From Desulfoscipio sp. XC116 (lineage in GTDB: Bacteria > Bacillota > Desulfotomaculia > Desulfotomaculales > Desulfallaceae), in contig NZ_CP156660.1 of NCBI RefSeq assembly GCF_039851975.1, positions 1,364,001 to 1,428,000 on the forward strand: a stretch of DNA of 64,000 nt, in the 5' to 3' direction. The position numbers and the translations under genes were made by a program. This document shows, piece by piece, positions 31,216 to 42,949 of the stretch (its first letter is position 1; each line of letters starts with the position of its first letter). The notes beneath the pieces are model-generated. The model did no database searches. It was not told where the DNA came from and saw nothing but the letters and a program-made list of their open reading frames with translations.

Positions 31216-31246
31216 GTTGCTGTAACAGCAACCTATGTTACTTTTT
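31215..31246 (+). terminator. Hairpin after yebC
   Basis: GGTTGCTG (31215-31222) and CAGCAACC (31226-31233) form a perfect stem starting in the last base of the stop codon. CTTTTTG follows 8 nt later, so termination is plausible but not certain. Confidence 0.5.
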
Positions 31247-31354
31247 GTATAAAATGGCAATAATCCTTTTATTAACATATTTAGCCCGTGTAATATGGGG
31301 TTGGCATGCATTGCCTATTATATGCCTGTTAATAAATAATAAAGGAGTATTGCC

Positions 31355-31972
31355 ATGATAAATAAGCTATTTGGTATGATAGCAGCGGCTGCGTTGGTGT
31401 TTTTAGTGGCTATGGTTGTATATTTTACTTTAAGTACTGTCAGCGACCCGGCCATGAAGCCCATATTTACCGGTGACAAGGTGGAACCGTTGATTAAATC
31501 CACCACTACTGTGCGCCAGGAGAAGGAATACACAGCCTGCGGTGATGTGGAGGTATATTACCGGGGTCCGGCTGCGCCTGATTTAATTGGCTTGGATGAG
31601 CATCGCCTGCAGATGAAGTTTCCCCGGCAGGATGGTTGGGATGTTGCCATGCAAGGCGATGAAGTGGTTATAACAAAACAAATAGATGGTTTGTGCGGTA
31701 TGCATAAGGAGTACAGACACTTAGGTATTCATGATGGTCAGCTGGCTGTTTATCAGGGTCCGCTGGGCTATGATGAAATATTGTTGCGTTTGGAGACAGG
31801 TATAAACATTGACCTTTTGCCGGAAGCGTTTCTGAATAAGCTAAACAAAACCGACGCTTTTCAGAGTTTAAGCGCTGATGAAAGGCTTGATTTGCAAAAT
31901 ACACTGGAGTTCACTGATGAGCAGTTGCTGAACGCCTTGCTGGAAAATTTGGACGAATATAGCAACTCATAG
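31355..31972 (+). CDS. BofC-like protein
   Basis: The 205-residue protein has an N-terminal signal-anchor helix (residues 4-28) and a secreted domain. In Bacillus, BofC in the forespore intermembrane space holds back SpoIVB signalling, and its gene lies between yebC and ruvA, as here. GMHKEYRHLGIHDGQLAVYQG resembles the BofC C-terminal domain. The assignment rests on position and this weak resemblance. AAAGGAG precedes ATG by 8 nt. ruvC starts 127 bp downstream. Confidence 0.65.
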   Translation: MINKLFGMIAAAALVFLVAMVVYFTLSTVSDPAMKPIFTGDKVEPLIKSTTTVRQEKEYTACGDVEVYYRGPAAPDLIGLDEHRLQMKFPRQDGWDVAMQGDEVVITKQIDGLCGMHKEYRHLGIHDGQLAVYQGPLGYDEILLRLETGINIDLLPEAFLNKLNKTDAFQSLSADERLDLQNTLEFTDEQLLNALLENLDEYSNS

Positions 31973-32099
31973 ACAGAACACATGTTGTGGTTAGCCGGCT
32001 ATTTGTGTTATTATGGGGAGAGCAAGGCTTCCGGGCTGGGTCCCGTATAGCCGCAGTTATGTGTTTATAACTTAAACAAGGCAGATGCGGAGTGATTTA

Positions 32100-32585
32100 A
32101 TGCGTGTTTTGGGGGTAGACCCCGGAATCGCTATTACCGGCTTTGGTATTGTGGACTATGCCGGTAATAGTTTTACACCTGTGGCCTACGGTTGTATACG
32201 AACTGCGTCGGATATGCCGCCGCACTTAAGGTTATATAAATTATATAATGAGTTAAAGAATTTAATAGTTAAATATCGTCCCCAATGTTTGGCTGTGGAA
32301 GAGTTATTCTTTAACAGTAATGTACGTACAGCTATGTCGGTGGGCCAAGCCCGGGGAGTGATTATACTGACGGCGGCTCAGGCTGACCTTGCAGTTTTTG
32401 AATACACGCCTTTACAAGTGAAACAAGCTGTGGTGGGACGCGGTCGGGCAGACAAACAACAGGTACAATATATGATTAAAATTATACTGAATTTAACGGC
32501 TGTTCCCCGGCCTGACGATGTAGCCGACGCGTTGGCTGTGGCCGTTTGCCACGTCAATAATAGCAGTAGCCTAATTGGAAAATAA
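32100..32585 (+). CDS. ruvC: Holliday junction resolvase RuvC
   Basis: RuvC cuts Holliday junctions made by homologous recombination. D7 ([10 protein letters not shown]), the glutamate in AVEELFF and the C-terminal [14 protein letters not shown] acidic residues form the RNase-H-like active site. ATG 32100 (MRVLGVDPG) has GGAGTGA (32089-32095) upstream; the ATG at 32085 is five codons longer and overlaps it. Length is 161. ruvA and ruvB follow. Bacillus itself lacks ruvC, so this supports a clostridial rather than bacillar host. Confidence 0.96.
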   Translation: MRVLGVDPGIAITGFGIVDYAGNSFTPVAYGCIRTASDMPPHLRLYKLYNELKNLIVKYRPQCLAVEELFFNSNVRTAMSVGQARGVIILTAAQADLAVFEYTPLQVKQAVVGRGRADKQQVQYMIKIILNLTAVPRPDDVADALAVAVCHVNNSSSLIGK

Positions 32586-32706
32586 ATATGATTAGCGATA
32601 CATAAATACATATATAGGATCTGTAGTTGTTATTTAGACCATGATGCCGCAAGAGCAGCTTAGTAGAAATGAAAAGTTTAAGGCGATGTTAGGTGGGCGA
32701 ATCTGT

Positions 32707-33327
32707 ATGATAGCGTTTTTAAGGGGCACTGTGGCCAACGTGGAAACCGACGCAGTAGCGCTTGATGTGCATGGTGTTGGCTATAAGGTTAACGTAACTG
32801 CCGCGTGTGCTGCCGGTTTGTCCGGGCTGGGTGAGCAAGAAGTTTTTTTACATACGCATATGATTGTCCGGGAAGATGACATGCAGCTGTATGGCTTCTT
32901 CAGCACTGACGAAATAAATGTTTTCCTGCTGTTGTTGGGAGTGAACGGTGTGGGGCCGCGGGCCGCTCTGGCCGTTCTGTCTCACTTAACGCCGCGGGGA
33001 CTGGCCCGGGCTGTAACGCTGGAGGATATATCGGCACTTACTAAGGTGCCGGGAGTAGGTAAAAAGATTGCTCAGCGGATTGTGCTGGAGTTAAAGGATA
33101 AATTTAAAAAGTTAGGCGTTAAACTAACCGAAACGCTGCCACAGCAGGGTGAAGCAGCGGCAGCCGGTGTTCTGGATGATGCCTTGGCCGGTCTTTTGGC
33201 ACTGGGCTATGGTGCAGGTGAAGCTCGGGAAGCTGTACATCGGGCAAGGGAATCAACACTGGATAAAACAGCTGGTGTGGCCGAGTTAGTCAAGCTGGCT
33301 CTGCGTTTTTTGGATAAAACCAAGTAG
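32707..33327 (+). CDS. ruvA: Holliday junction DNA helicase subunit RuvA
   Basis: RuvA tetramers hold the junction and load RuvB. MIAFLRGTVANV begins the OB domain, GVNGVGPRAALAVLSHL and LTKVPGVGKKIAQRIVLEL are helix-hairpin-helix motifs, and the C-terminal domain III (about residues 150-206) binds RuvB. ATG 32707 is chosen by family alignment, with AGGTGG about 10 nt before. The in-frame extension from 32641 is not family-like. Length is 206 residues. Confidence 0.95.
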   Translation: MIAFLRGTVANVETDAVALDVHGVGYKVNVTAACAAGLSGLGEQEVFLHTHMIVREDDMQLYGFFSTDEINVFLLLLGVNGVGPRAALAVLSHLTPRGLARAVTLEDISALTKVPGVGKKIAQRIVLELKDKFKKLGVKLTETLPQQGEAAAAGVLDDALAGLLALGYGAGEAREAVHRARESTLDKTAGVAELVKLALRFLDKTK

Positions 33328-33436
33328 GCTGCATAGTGTGAAGTTTAAATAAATCACCAAGTCCGAAAACGCAAATACATATCTACATCTAAACAAAGTA
33401 TAATTATTGAAATAAAAGGAGGAGCGGGCCGGGCGG

Positions 33437-33487
33437 ATGTTTTTCAAAAGCGTGTTCACATCGATTGCACCTTTTAGCCTGTGCTAA
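33437..33487 (+). CDS. Possible 16-residue leader ORF before ruvB
   Basis: AAAAGGAGGAG (33415-33425) is the strongest ribosome binding site between ruvA and ruvB. The ATG at 33437 opens [16 protein letters not shown], ending at TAA 33485-33487. The stop overlaps an in-frame ruvB GTG at 33481, which suggests translational coupling. It could be chance. Confidence 0.3.
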   Translation: MFFKSVFTSIAPFSLC

Positions 33488-33543
33488 CCGGTATCAATGG
33501 CAACATGATCATTAATGCCTGTCTAGCGCCCGGAATGTGTGGT

Positions 33544-34575
33544 ATGGGGGACTTAAATAAAGAAAGAATAATAACGGCTGCCCTGAGGGAAGAAGATACG
33601 GATACCGAGGTCAGCCTGCGCCCGCGCAAACTGAGCGAATATATTGGACAGGATAAGGTTAAAGAAACTATTGGTATATTTATTCAAGCCGCTTTGCAGC
33701 GTGGCGAAACGCTGGATCATGTGCTTTTATTCGGCCCGCCAGGTTTGGGTAAAACTACGCTGGCCAATATCATTTCCAATGAGTTGGGCGTTAATATCCG
33801 TACTACCTCCGGGCCGGCTATCGAACGTCCCGGGGATTTAGCGGCTATTTTAACCAACCTGCAGCAGGGAGATGTTTTGTTTATTGATGAGGTGCACCGC
33901 CTCAGCCGTACGGTGGAGGAAATACTATACCCGGCGATGGAGGATTTTTCCCTGGATATTATTATTGGCAAAGGGCCCGGGGCCCGTTCCATAAGAATTG
34001 ATTTGCCTCGTTTTACACTGATTGGCGCCACTACCAGGGCGGGTTTAATGACTTCTCCCCTACGGGATCGGTTTGGCGTGATTAGCAGACTGGATTATTA
34101 TCGTACCGTTGACCTGGTAACTATTATCATTCGAGCGGCCAGAATCTTAAACGTGGATATTGACGGCGGCGGTGCGGAGGAAATCGCTCGTCGGTCTCGC
34201 GGCACTCCACGCATTGCCAATCGCCTGTTGAAACGGGTGCGTGATTATGCTCAGGTTAAGGCTGATGGGGTGCTTACCCGGACTGTGGCCGTCGAGGCGC
34301 TGGAGTTTTTTGAAGTTGATCCGCTGGGACTGGACCAGGCTGACCGCCGGGTATTGTCAGCGGTGATCACCAAGTTTGCCGGCGGTCCCGTGGGGGTGGA
34401 AACTATTGCGGCGGCTACCGGTGAGGAGGCGGGCACCGTAGAGGATGTTTATGAGCCTTATCTGTTGCAGTTGGGTCTTTTAGCCCGTACTCCGCGTGGC
34501 CGGGTGGCCACGCCTGCCGCCTATAAACATTTGGGTGTGGAGATGCCCGGAGCAAAACAGCCCACGTTGTGGTAA
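33544..34575 (+). CDS. ruvB: Holliday junction DNA helicase RuvB
   Basis: RuvB is the AAA+ motor for branch migration. Walker A is [12 protein letters not shown], Walker [11 protein letters not shown], the sensor GATTRAGLM, and the C-terminal winged helix ends [13 protein letters not shown]. The start is uncertain: ATG 33544 (343 residues) matches family length but has only a weak ribosome binding site. GTG 33481 would add 21 residues and may be coupled to a 16-codon ORF. queH begins 19 bp after the stop. Confidence 0.95.
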   Translation: MGDLNKERIITAALREEDTDTEVSLRPRKLSEYIGQDKVKETIGIFIQAALQRGETLDHVLLFGPPGLGKTTLANIISNELGVNIRTTSGPAIERPGDLAAILTNLQQGDVLFIDEVHRLSRTVEEILYPAMEDFSLDIIIGKGPGARSIRIDLPRFTLIGATTRAGLMTSPLRDRFGVISRLDYYRTVDLVTIIIRAARILNVDIDGGGAEEIARRSRGTPRIANRLLKRVRDYAQVKADGVLTRTVAVEALEFFEVDPLGLDQADRRVLSAVITKFAGGPVGVETIAAATGEEAGTVEDVYEPYLLQLGLLARTPRGRVATPAAYKHLGVEMPGAKQPTLW

Positions 34576-34594
34576 CGAAGGAGAATGGTCAGTC

Positions 34595-35134
34595 ATGAAA
34601 ATTTTATTGCATGCCTGCTGTGGTCCCTGCACCATTTACCCACTGAAAAAATTAAGGTCTGATAACCATAAGGTTTATGGCTATTTTAGTAACCCCAATA
34701 TACATCCCTATACAGAGTGGCGGAAAAGAAAAGAAACCTTGCTGGATTATGCCCGGGACAATGATTTACAGATGATTGTCAACGATGATTACGATTTGGA
34801 TGGCTACCTGCGGGAGGTAGTGCATCGGGAAAGCGTACGCTGCCGGTATTGTTATATTATGCGCCTGCGTCAAACGGCCAAAGTGGCGAGGCATGGCAAA
34901 TTCGACGCTTTCAGTACCACATTGTTGGTCAGCCCCTTTCAAAAACATGACTTAATTGCTGAGATCGGCCGTGCCGTGGGTGAAGAAGCGGGGGTGCCCT
35001 TTTATTATACCGATTTCAGGACGGGTTATCGGGAGGCTACGGAGATATCCCGGTCGCTCAATATGTACAGGCAGCAGTACTGCGGCTGCATATACAGTGA
35101 AAGGGAACGCTATGACAAGAAATATAAAAAATAA
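34595..35134 (+). CDS. queH: Epoxyqueuosine reductase QueH
   Basis: QueH does the last step of queuosine synthesis, reducing epoxyqueuosine in tRNA, and is unrelated to QueG. It begins MKILLHACCGPCTIYPL, has CRYCYIMRL in the middle and ends with QQYCGCIYSERER. The paired cysteines match the family iron-sulfur and metal ligands. ATG 34595 has AAGGAG (34578-34583) 11 nt upstream; upstream in-frame codons overlap ruvB. Length is 179. queA and tgt, two other queuosine genes, lie about 2 kb downstream. Confidence 0.92.
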   Translation: MKILLHACCGPCTIYPLKKLRSDNHKVYGYFSNPNIHPYTEWRKRKETLLDYARDNDLQMIVNDDYDLDGYLREVVHRESVRCRYCYIMRLRQTAKVARHGKFDAFSTTLLVSPFQKHDLIAEIGRAVGEEAGVPFYYTDFRTGYREATEISRSLNMYRQQYCGCIYSERERYDKKYKK

Positions 35135-35351
35135 ACTAAAAGAGCCGTGAGACATGGATCATGGAGGGATCATCATGAATTCCCCGGCAGGTTTAGGTAA
35201 AATCACTTGCTGTTCAGAAGATAAGGTCTTTAGCTATAGATGCGTGATTGTCGGCTCAACTATTTATCCGAACATTATACGCGTTGGCAGGAAAAAATTC
35301 TTTTTTGTCGAACTTTCCACGATATGGTTATGCGGGGGAGGTTCTTTTTTT

Positions 35352-36776
35352 ATGGCGGGAAGGTATATAGTTAAACGCTTTTATTCGAAGTTATGGATAT
35401 TTGCGTTATTGCTGCTGATTGTCTTATGGCCGGGCGGACCGGCTTGGTGTGACGTACAGGTTGTTCCCCATACCGTGCGGGTGGGGCTCATGCAAAACGT
35501 ATCGCAGGTGTCCATTGTTTTGCAAGGTGAGTACAGGCTAATCAATGTTGATACCGGCCAGGTGATTGGTGAGAGCGGAGCAGGCCGTTGGACGGTGGAA
35601 AATGCAAATGGTCTGTGCCGGGTGCTAAAAGACGGTGCATATGTGGGCCTGTACAATGGCCCCGTTAAGGCCGATGGCATTGCTGCCTCTGAAATAAACA
35701 TATTATCCGGTGCTGATATGCTGTTGTCTAAAGACTCTCCGGCGGACCTGACGGCACAGGGTGCCGATGGTTTTGAATACCTGGGTGCAGACAGGGCGGG
35801 CTGTTACGTGCTGGGCGAGAGCGGTTCGGTCAAGCAGCTTTCCAGGGGAGGATTAAATATCGCCGGTGTGGAAAAGGGCGGTCAATTAAAGCATTACCGG
35901 GGCAGCTTAGAAATCAGGCCTGCTGAAAACGGCCTGACGGTGATTAACGAATTACCCATTGAACAGTATTTGTATGGCGTAGTTCCGGCGGAGATGCCCG
36001 TGTCTTTCCCCGAAGAAGCGCTGAAGGCCCAAGCGGTGGCGGCCCGCAGCTATTTGCTTACCCAACTGGGCAACTATGCCAGTTATGGGTTTGATGTATT
36101 GGACGGTCAGTCCAGCCAGATGTACCAAGGTTATGACGGCGAAAAACCGGCTTCCAGCATGGCTGTTGATGCTACCAAAGGCCTGGTATTGACCTATCGC
36201 GACCGGCCGGTGGAAGCATTTTTCCATTCCTCCAGCGGCGGTTATACTGAAAACAGCGAAGACGTCTGGGGTGATGCATTGGGTTTTATTCGAACTAAAG
36301 AAGATTTCTTCGATAATAACAGTAAACATTATAACTGGTCGGTTACTTATTCGGCCGGTGAGTTGGTAACGTTAGTTAACCGGCAGTTAAAACAGTATGT
36401 AAATAGCAGCGGGTTTACCGGGTTGACCGGTATAACCGATTTAAAGGTACTGGAATATACCGCTTCAGGTCAGAGGGTTAAAAAGCTGTCGATTGAAGGT
36501 ATTGACGTTGGGGGTGGTCCACAAGCATATACTGTTGCCAATGCTGACCGGGTGCGTACTGTTCTTGGCCTGTGCAGCGCATTATTTACCATGCAGAAGC
36601 AAACCGATGACAGTGGTTTGATTAGCAGTATAACATTCACCGGCAGTGGTTTGGGGCACGGGCTGGGCATGTCACAATACGGAGCAGCCGGTTGGGCCGA
36701 TCAAGGTTATAGTTTCCAGGATATTTTGCAATACTATTATACAGATATAAAGCTGGCGGAAAACTACGGTATGTAA
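35352..36776 (+). CDS. SpoIID/LytB domain protein, secreted
   Basis: A signal peptide or anchor (about residues 10-32) is followed by a linker and a SpoIID domain: VINELPIEQYLYGVVPAEMP, AVAARSYLL, AFFHSSSGGYTEN and GLGHGLGMSQYGA. SpoIID is a lytic transglycosylase acting in spore engulfment; this relative may cut peptidoglycan in a similar way. ATG 35352 has GGGGGAGG (35334-35341) 10 nt before. The frame is open back to 35154, but that would bury the signal peptide at residue 70. Length is 474 residues. Confidence 0.88.
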   Translation: MAGRYIVKRFYSKLWIFALLLLIVLWPGGPAWCDVQVVPHTVRVGLMQNVSQVSIVLQGEYRLINVDTGQVIGESGAGRWTVENANGLCRVLKDGAYVGLYNGPVKADGIAASEINILSGADMLLSKDSPADLTAQGADGFEYLGADRAGCYVLGESGSVKQLSRGGLNIAGVEKGGQLKHYRGSLEIRPAENGLTVINELPIEQYLYGVVPAEMPVSFPEEALKAQAVAARSYLLTQLGNYASYGFDVLDGQSSQMYQGYDGEKPASSMAVDATKGLVLTYRDRPVEAFFHSSSGGYTENSEDVWGDALGFIRTKEDFFDNNSKHYNWSVTYSAGELVTLVNRQLKQYVNSSGFTGLTGITDLKVLEYTASGQRVKKLSIEGIDVGGGPQAYTVANADRVRTVLGLCSALFTMQKQTDDSGLISSITFTGSGLGHGLGMSQYGAAGWADQGYSFQDILQYYYTDIKLAENYGM

Positions 36777-36825
36777 AGTGTTGCTTTGTTATCGCGAAAT
36801 TACTTAATAGTAAAAGGGGTACGGC

Positions 36826-38980
<2,155 letters not shown>

Positions 38981-39091
38981 ATGCATTGCTTTACATTAAA
39001 TTACATGATGAAATTTAAAAAAGGGAAATGAATAATAATAAAGAATAAGTATTATGTTTTGATTTATAATTGGGAAAGGGGGGGGAACACA

Positions 39092-39382
39092 GTGAATGAA
39101 ACAACTATTGGCATATTATATATTGTCGGTTTATTTGCATTGCTTTGGTTTTTAATGATCAGACCCCAGCAGCAGCGCCAAAAAAAGCATGCTCAAATGG
39201 TATCCAATATAAAGGTAAATGATCGGGTTGTCACGGTGGGCGGCATTTACGGCACTATAATAAAAGTTAAAGAAGATACTTTTATTTTGCGGGTAGCTGA
39301 AAATGTACGTATTGAAATATTGAAAACCGCAGTGGCGCAGATTATTTCGAGCAGTGAAAGTATTGACCTTAAAAAAGATTAA
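39092..39382 (+). CDS. yajC: Preprotein translocase subunit YajC (GTG start)
   Basis: It is a single-pass membrane partner of SecDF. One N-terminal helix (about residues 5-22) is followed by MIRPQQQRQKKHAQMVSNI and an SH3-like tail (VNDRVVTVGGIYGTI). GTG 39092 has a run of G residues (39077-39084) 7 nt upstream; the earlier in-frame start at 39059 lacks one. Length is 96. A terminator separates it from the HD gene. Confidence 0.93.
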   Translation: MNETTIGILYIVGLFALLWFLMIRPQQQRQKKHAQMVSNIKVNDRVVTVGGIYGTIIKVKEDTFILRVAENVRIEILKTAVAQIISSSESIDLKKD

Positions 39383-39389
39383 TTATTGG

Positions 39390-39413
39390 GAGTAGACCCG
39401 GTCTACTCTTTTT
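39390..39413 (+). terminator. Terminator after yajC
   Basis: GAGTAGAC (39390-39397) and GTCTACTC (39401-39408) are perfect complements followed by TTTTT. It lies inside the yajC-secDF cluster, so secDF may be attenuated relative to yajC. Confidence 0.75.
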
Positions 39414-39450
39414 GCTGAAAATTTTTCACGGCACAAGGAGGCATTCATGC

Positions 39451-40110
39451 TTGGTAACCCTGGATGATGTCAAAGGCAATCCGGTGTTGGACAGTTTTAT
39501 TCGCAAAGGTAATGAATTTCTGGGCGCTATGGGTTACACGGAACATAGTTATCGACACATCAATCTGGTGTCCAGCATTTCTAAAAACATACTGGACAAG
39601 CTTGATTATGGTAAACGGGAGGCCGAACTGGCGTCTATTGCCGGTTATCTGCATGACGTGGGTAATGTGGTGAGCCGCAACGACCACGGTATTTCAGGGG
39701 CTGCCATTTGCTGTCCCATACTGTTGCAAATGGGCATGAATCCCGATGAAGTGGCCATCGTTATTTCAGCGATTGCCAATCACGAGGAACAGTATGGCCA
39801 GCCCGTGAATACTGTAGCGGCTGCGCTGATACTGGCCGACAAATCGGATGTGCATCGCTCCCGGGTGCGCAACCGGGAGTTTGCCACCTTCGATATTCAT
39901 GACCGGGTTAATTACGCTGTGGAAAATTCCCTTGTTTGGGTTGATGAAAAGAAACGAACCATTACTATGGAGCTGACTATTGATATAGAAATTACTCCGG
40001 TAATGGAGTATTTTGAGATTTTTTTAACCAGGATGATATTGTGCAGAAGGGCGGCGGTTTTTTTAAATTGTGTATTTGAGTTGGTGGTCAACGGAGCCAG
40101 GTTACTGTAA
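39451..40110 (+). CDS. HD-domain phosphohydrolase-like protein (TTG start)
   Basis: An HD domain is seen with EHSYRH, YLHDVGNVV and NHEEQYG, the expected metal-binding residues. ADKSDVHRSRVRN follows. Proteins like this often hydrolyse phosphate esters of nucleotides, but the substrate is unknown. TTG 39451 follows AAGGAGG (39435-39441) by 9 nt; a nearer ATG at 39447 is out of frame. Length is 219. It sits between yajC and secD, 23 bp before secD. Confidence 0.8.
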   Translation: MVTLDDVKGNPVLDSFIRKGNEFLGAMGYTEHSYRHINLVSSISKNILDKLDYGKREAELASIAGYLHDVGNVVSRNDHGISGAAICCPILLQMGMNPDEVAIVISAIANHEEQYGQPVNTVAAALILADKSDVHRSRVRNREFATFDIHDRVNYAVENSLVWVDEKKRTITMELTIDIEITPVMEYFEIFLTRMILCRRAAVFLNCVFELVVNGARLL

Positions 40111-40133
40111 TTGAACTAAGGGGGAATGGCTAA

Positions 40134-41375
40134 ATGAGATGGAGTAAAGTATTGACCATGGCCGCCATTATACTGGTTGCTGCAGTGGTGGGCATAACAG
40201 CGGCGGTGCCGCTGCCAATTTTCAAGAATATTTCATGGCTGCCCTGGGGCAATCAGGTTATTCTCGGCCTTGACTTACAGGGCGGTGTGCATGTGGTGTT
40301 GGAGGCCAAGGATACGGCTACATCCAAAGTTAATGATGAAACTATGAAAAGGGCCCAGTCTGTGCTGGAAAGAAGAATTAACGAAACCGGGGTATCCGAG
40401 CCGATTATCCAGCGCCAGGGCGAACGAAGAATAATTGTGGAACTGGCGGGTATAGACGACCCTGAACAAGCCGTTGTAAAGTTAATTCAGCCTGCTTATC
40501 TGGAATTTAAAAATGAACTTGGTCAGACCGTTATAACCGGGGCGGATTTAAAGGAAGCTAAGGAATCCCGGGATCCCAACTCCGGTCAGGTGGAGGTAGA
40601 TCTTACTTTTACCAAAGAGGGCACCACTAAATTCGCCCAGGCTACCGCGGCCAACGTGAATAAGCCCATTGGTATTTATCTGGATGGCAAGCTGCTGCAA
40701 AACCCGGTGGTGGAGGGGCCTATCACCACCGGTCGGGCTCGCATTACGGGCTATGAAAACCTGGATGAGGCGCACACCATAGCCATACTTTTGAATTCCG
40801 GCGCACTGCCCGTACAGCTTGAAGTGATGGAGAAGCGGACCGTAGGCCCGCAGCTGGGTCAGGATTCCCTGGGTAGATCCATAAATGCCGGTATTGTCGG
40901 TCTTGTGGCTATTTTAGTTTTTATGCTTGTCTATTATCGCGTTCCCGGATTAATTGCCGATATGACACTAATTTTTTATGCGCTTATCGTACTGGCCATA
41001 TTTATCGGCATCCATGCTACCATGACGCTGCCCGGCATTGCCGGTTTCCTGCTGTCTATTGGTATGGCCGTGGATACTAACGTGGTTATTTTCGAGAGGA
41101 TAAAGGAAGAAATGCGTACCGGCAAAAGTATTCGTTCGGCCATTGACGCCGGTTTTCACAGGGGCTTTGTGGCTGTGTTCGATTCCAACGTCACAACGCT
41201 GATTGTCGCGGCCGTGTTATATTTTTTAGGTTCCAGTATGATTCGCGGATTTGCGGTGACGCTGAGCATTGGTATCTTGGTCAGTTTGTTCACAGCCATC
41301 AGCATGACGAGATGGATGCTGCACCTGACCGCTGCCACCAATGTAGTTAAAGATCCTCGCTATTATGGCGCTTAA
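40134..41375 (+). CDS. secD: Protein translocase subunit SecD
   Basis: SecD uses the proton gradient to help pull exported proteins. It has an N-terminal helix, the LGLDLQGGVHVVLE segment, a periplasmic domain, and a cluster of membrane helices from about residue 245 with GIAGFLLSIGMAVDTNVVIF. Length of 413 is typical for clostridial SecD without the long E. coli domain. GGGGG lies before ATG, and secF follows after 14 bp. Confidence 0.96.
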   Translation: MRWSKVLTMAAIILVAAVVGITAAVPLPIFKNISWLPWGNQVILGLDLQGGVHVVLEAKDTATSKVNDETMKRAQSVLERRINETGVSEPIIQRQGERRIIVELAGIDDPEQAVVKLIQPAYLEFKNELGQTVITGADLKEAKESRDPNSGQVEVDLTFTKEGTTKFAQATAANVNKPIGIYLDGKLLQNPVVEGPITTGRARITGYENLDEAHTIAILLNSGALPVQLEVMEKRTVGPQLGQDSLGRSINAGIVGLVAILVFMLVYYRVPGLIADMTLIFYALIVLAIFIGIHATMTLPGIAGFLLSIGMAVDTNVVIFERIKEEMRTGKSIRSAIDAGFHRGFVAVFDSNVTTLIVAAVLYFLGSSMIRGFAVTLSIGILVSLFTAISMTRWMLHLTAATNVVKDPRYYGA

Positions 41376-41389
41376 GGAGGGCAGGACAA

Positions 41390-42256
41390 ATGTTTAACTT
41401 TATCCGACACAGGAAGATTTGGTATATTTTTTCGCTGCTGGTAATATTGCCGGGCCTGTTCTCTATGCTGACCCGGGGTTTTAACTTGGGTATTGATTTT
41501 ACCGGCGGTAATCTTGTGGAAGTCCGGCTGGAGCAGGACGTGAAGATTGAACAAGTGCGGGAAGCAGTGGAGGAACTGGGCTACGCAGCTTCCAATAATA
41601 TTCAGGAAAGCGATAACAACAGTTATATGATTAGAACCCGGGAGCTTACCGAGACAGAAAGCGCCACTCTGATTTCCACTTTAAAGCAAAAAATAGGAGA
41701 AGTTACCTTGCTGCGCAACGAACGGGTGGGACCGGTGATCGGCAAAGAGATTACCACGAATGCCATTTTGTCCTTACTGATTGCGTCGGCGCTGATGCTG
41801 GTGTATATAACCTTCCGTTTTGAATTTAAACAAGGCGTGGCAGCAGTTGTTGCGTTATTGCACGACTTGCTGGTGGTCCTGGGTATATTCTCCATTTTAC
41901 AGATTGAGGTGGACACTACCTTTGTGGCGGCCATATTAACCATTATCGGTTATTCTATTAATGACACTATCGTTATTTTTGATCGTATCAGGGAAAACCT
42001 AAGGATGTGCAAGAAGGGGGAAACCCTGGAGGACTTGGTCAACGTCAGTTTATGGCAAACCATGGTCCGGTCGTTAAATACCGGCATGTCAGTGCTATTT
42101 GTGTTGTTCACTTTGTACTTCCTGGGTGGCACTACTTTAAAGTACTTTGTTCTAGCCTTATTAATTGGAGTAATATCCGGTACTTACTCATCAATATTTA
42201 ATGCCAGTCCGTTTTGGGTTGATTTAAAATTGATGGAGAAAAAAGCAGCCAGATAA
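41390..42256 (+). CDS. secF: Protein translocase subunit SecF
   Basis: The partner of SecD. FNLGIDFTGGNLVEVRLE near the N-terminus and GYSINDTIVIFDRIRENL in the fifth helix are diagnostic, with six membrane helices overall. Length is 288. AAGGAGGGC precedes ATG. A terminator closes the operon. Confidence 0.96.
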   Translation: MFNFIRHRKIWYIFSLLVILPGLFSMLTRGFNLGIDFTGGNLVEVRLEQDVKIEQVREAVEELGYAASNNIQESDNNSYMIRTRELTETESATLISTLKQKIGEVTLLRNERVGPVIGKEITTNAILSLLIASALMLVYITFRFEFKQGVAAVVALLHDLLVVLGIFSILQIEVDTTFVAAILTIIGYSINDTIVIFDRIRENLRMCKKGETLEDLVNVSLWQTMVRSLNTGMSVLFVLFTLYFLGGTTLKYFVLALLIGVISGTYSSIFNASPFWVDLKLMEKKAAR

Positions 42257-42306
42257 TAAAATTTCCATAATAAATATAGCTAGCTGATAATATAATGTGT
42301 CAAAGG

Positions 42307-42346
42307 CGTCTTGGGTGAGCTGAAATCTATCCAAGGCGTTTTTTTA
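42307..42346 (+). terminator. Terminator after secF
   Basis: CGTCTTGG and CCAAGGCG pair (one G-T) around a 15-nt loop, followed by seven T residues. Confidence 0.8.
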
Positions 42347-42569
42347 TACTTTAGGGAATTATTTTTGTCATATTTATAATAAGCGCTAAGGATTAAATTA
42401 CTGAAAAGCGTGCGCAAAGGGAACTGAATGAGCGCGCTTTTCTTGTTGGTTTTGGGAGCATTGGTATTTAAAAGCCGTTTAAATATTTAGGTGCGGTGCT
42501 GAACCTCACACTGTTTATTTTTTTATATAACCCGGGGCAAATTAAAAAAAGGTTTGGAGGGCTAAGACA
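42347..42569. other. Intergenic region with a second hairpin
   Basis: AAAAGCGTGCGC (about 42404) and GCGCGCTTTT (about 42432) form a stem with a bulge, followed by CTTG, so it may be a second terminator. Nothing else is recognised before the next ribosome binding site. Confidence 0.45.
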
Positions 42570-42935
42570 ATGAATAAGCAAAATCTTAAATCACGCAAAT
42601 ATTTTTCGGCTTCCGGGGAAATTGGCTGTTGGGAGGCGGGCAGGCAGGAAAAGGTCTTGCAAGCTCTGGAGAGCAAAGTCAGGGAATTGGCCATTAATAT
42701 GGAAAAAATGAAGCTGGCCGAATACGTTGATCTATTAGAAAAGCCATATAAGCTGATGTATATTAATTTCATCAGTGGCATTGCCAGGGGGTTTGGTATT
42801 GCTGTTGGGTTTGCTATTTTAGGTGCGATAATAGTATTGATTTTGCAAAGACTGGTGTCTCTGAACCTGCCCGTCATTGGCGATTTCATTGCCGATCTGG
42901 TTAAAATAGTTCAATTGCAGCTGGGCACAAAATAA
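42570..42935 (+). CDS. DUF5665 family membrane protein
   Basis: The 121-residue protein has a helical amphipathic middle (about 25-60) and a membrane helix (about 73-92) in LMYINFISGIARGFGIAVGF. This segment and the LNLPVIGDFIADLVKIVQ tail match my recollection of DUF5665 proteins of Clostridia, which have no known function. TTGGAGGG lies 10 nt before ATG. The zinc-finger gene follows 14 bp later, so the two are probably co-transcribed. Confidence 0.75.
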   Translation: MNKQNLKSRKYFSASGEIGCWEAGRQEKVLQALESKVRELAINMEKMKLAEYVDLLEKPYKLMYINFISGIARGFGIAVGFAILGAIIVLILQRLVSLNLPVIGDFIADLVKIVQLQLGTK

Positions 42936-42949
42936 CAGGGGGGAAAACG

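Noticed and set aside
35154-35351. Upstream extension of the spoIID-like gene
   Set aside because: It would place a signal peptide at residue 70, and a better ribosome binding site sits before ATG 35352.
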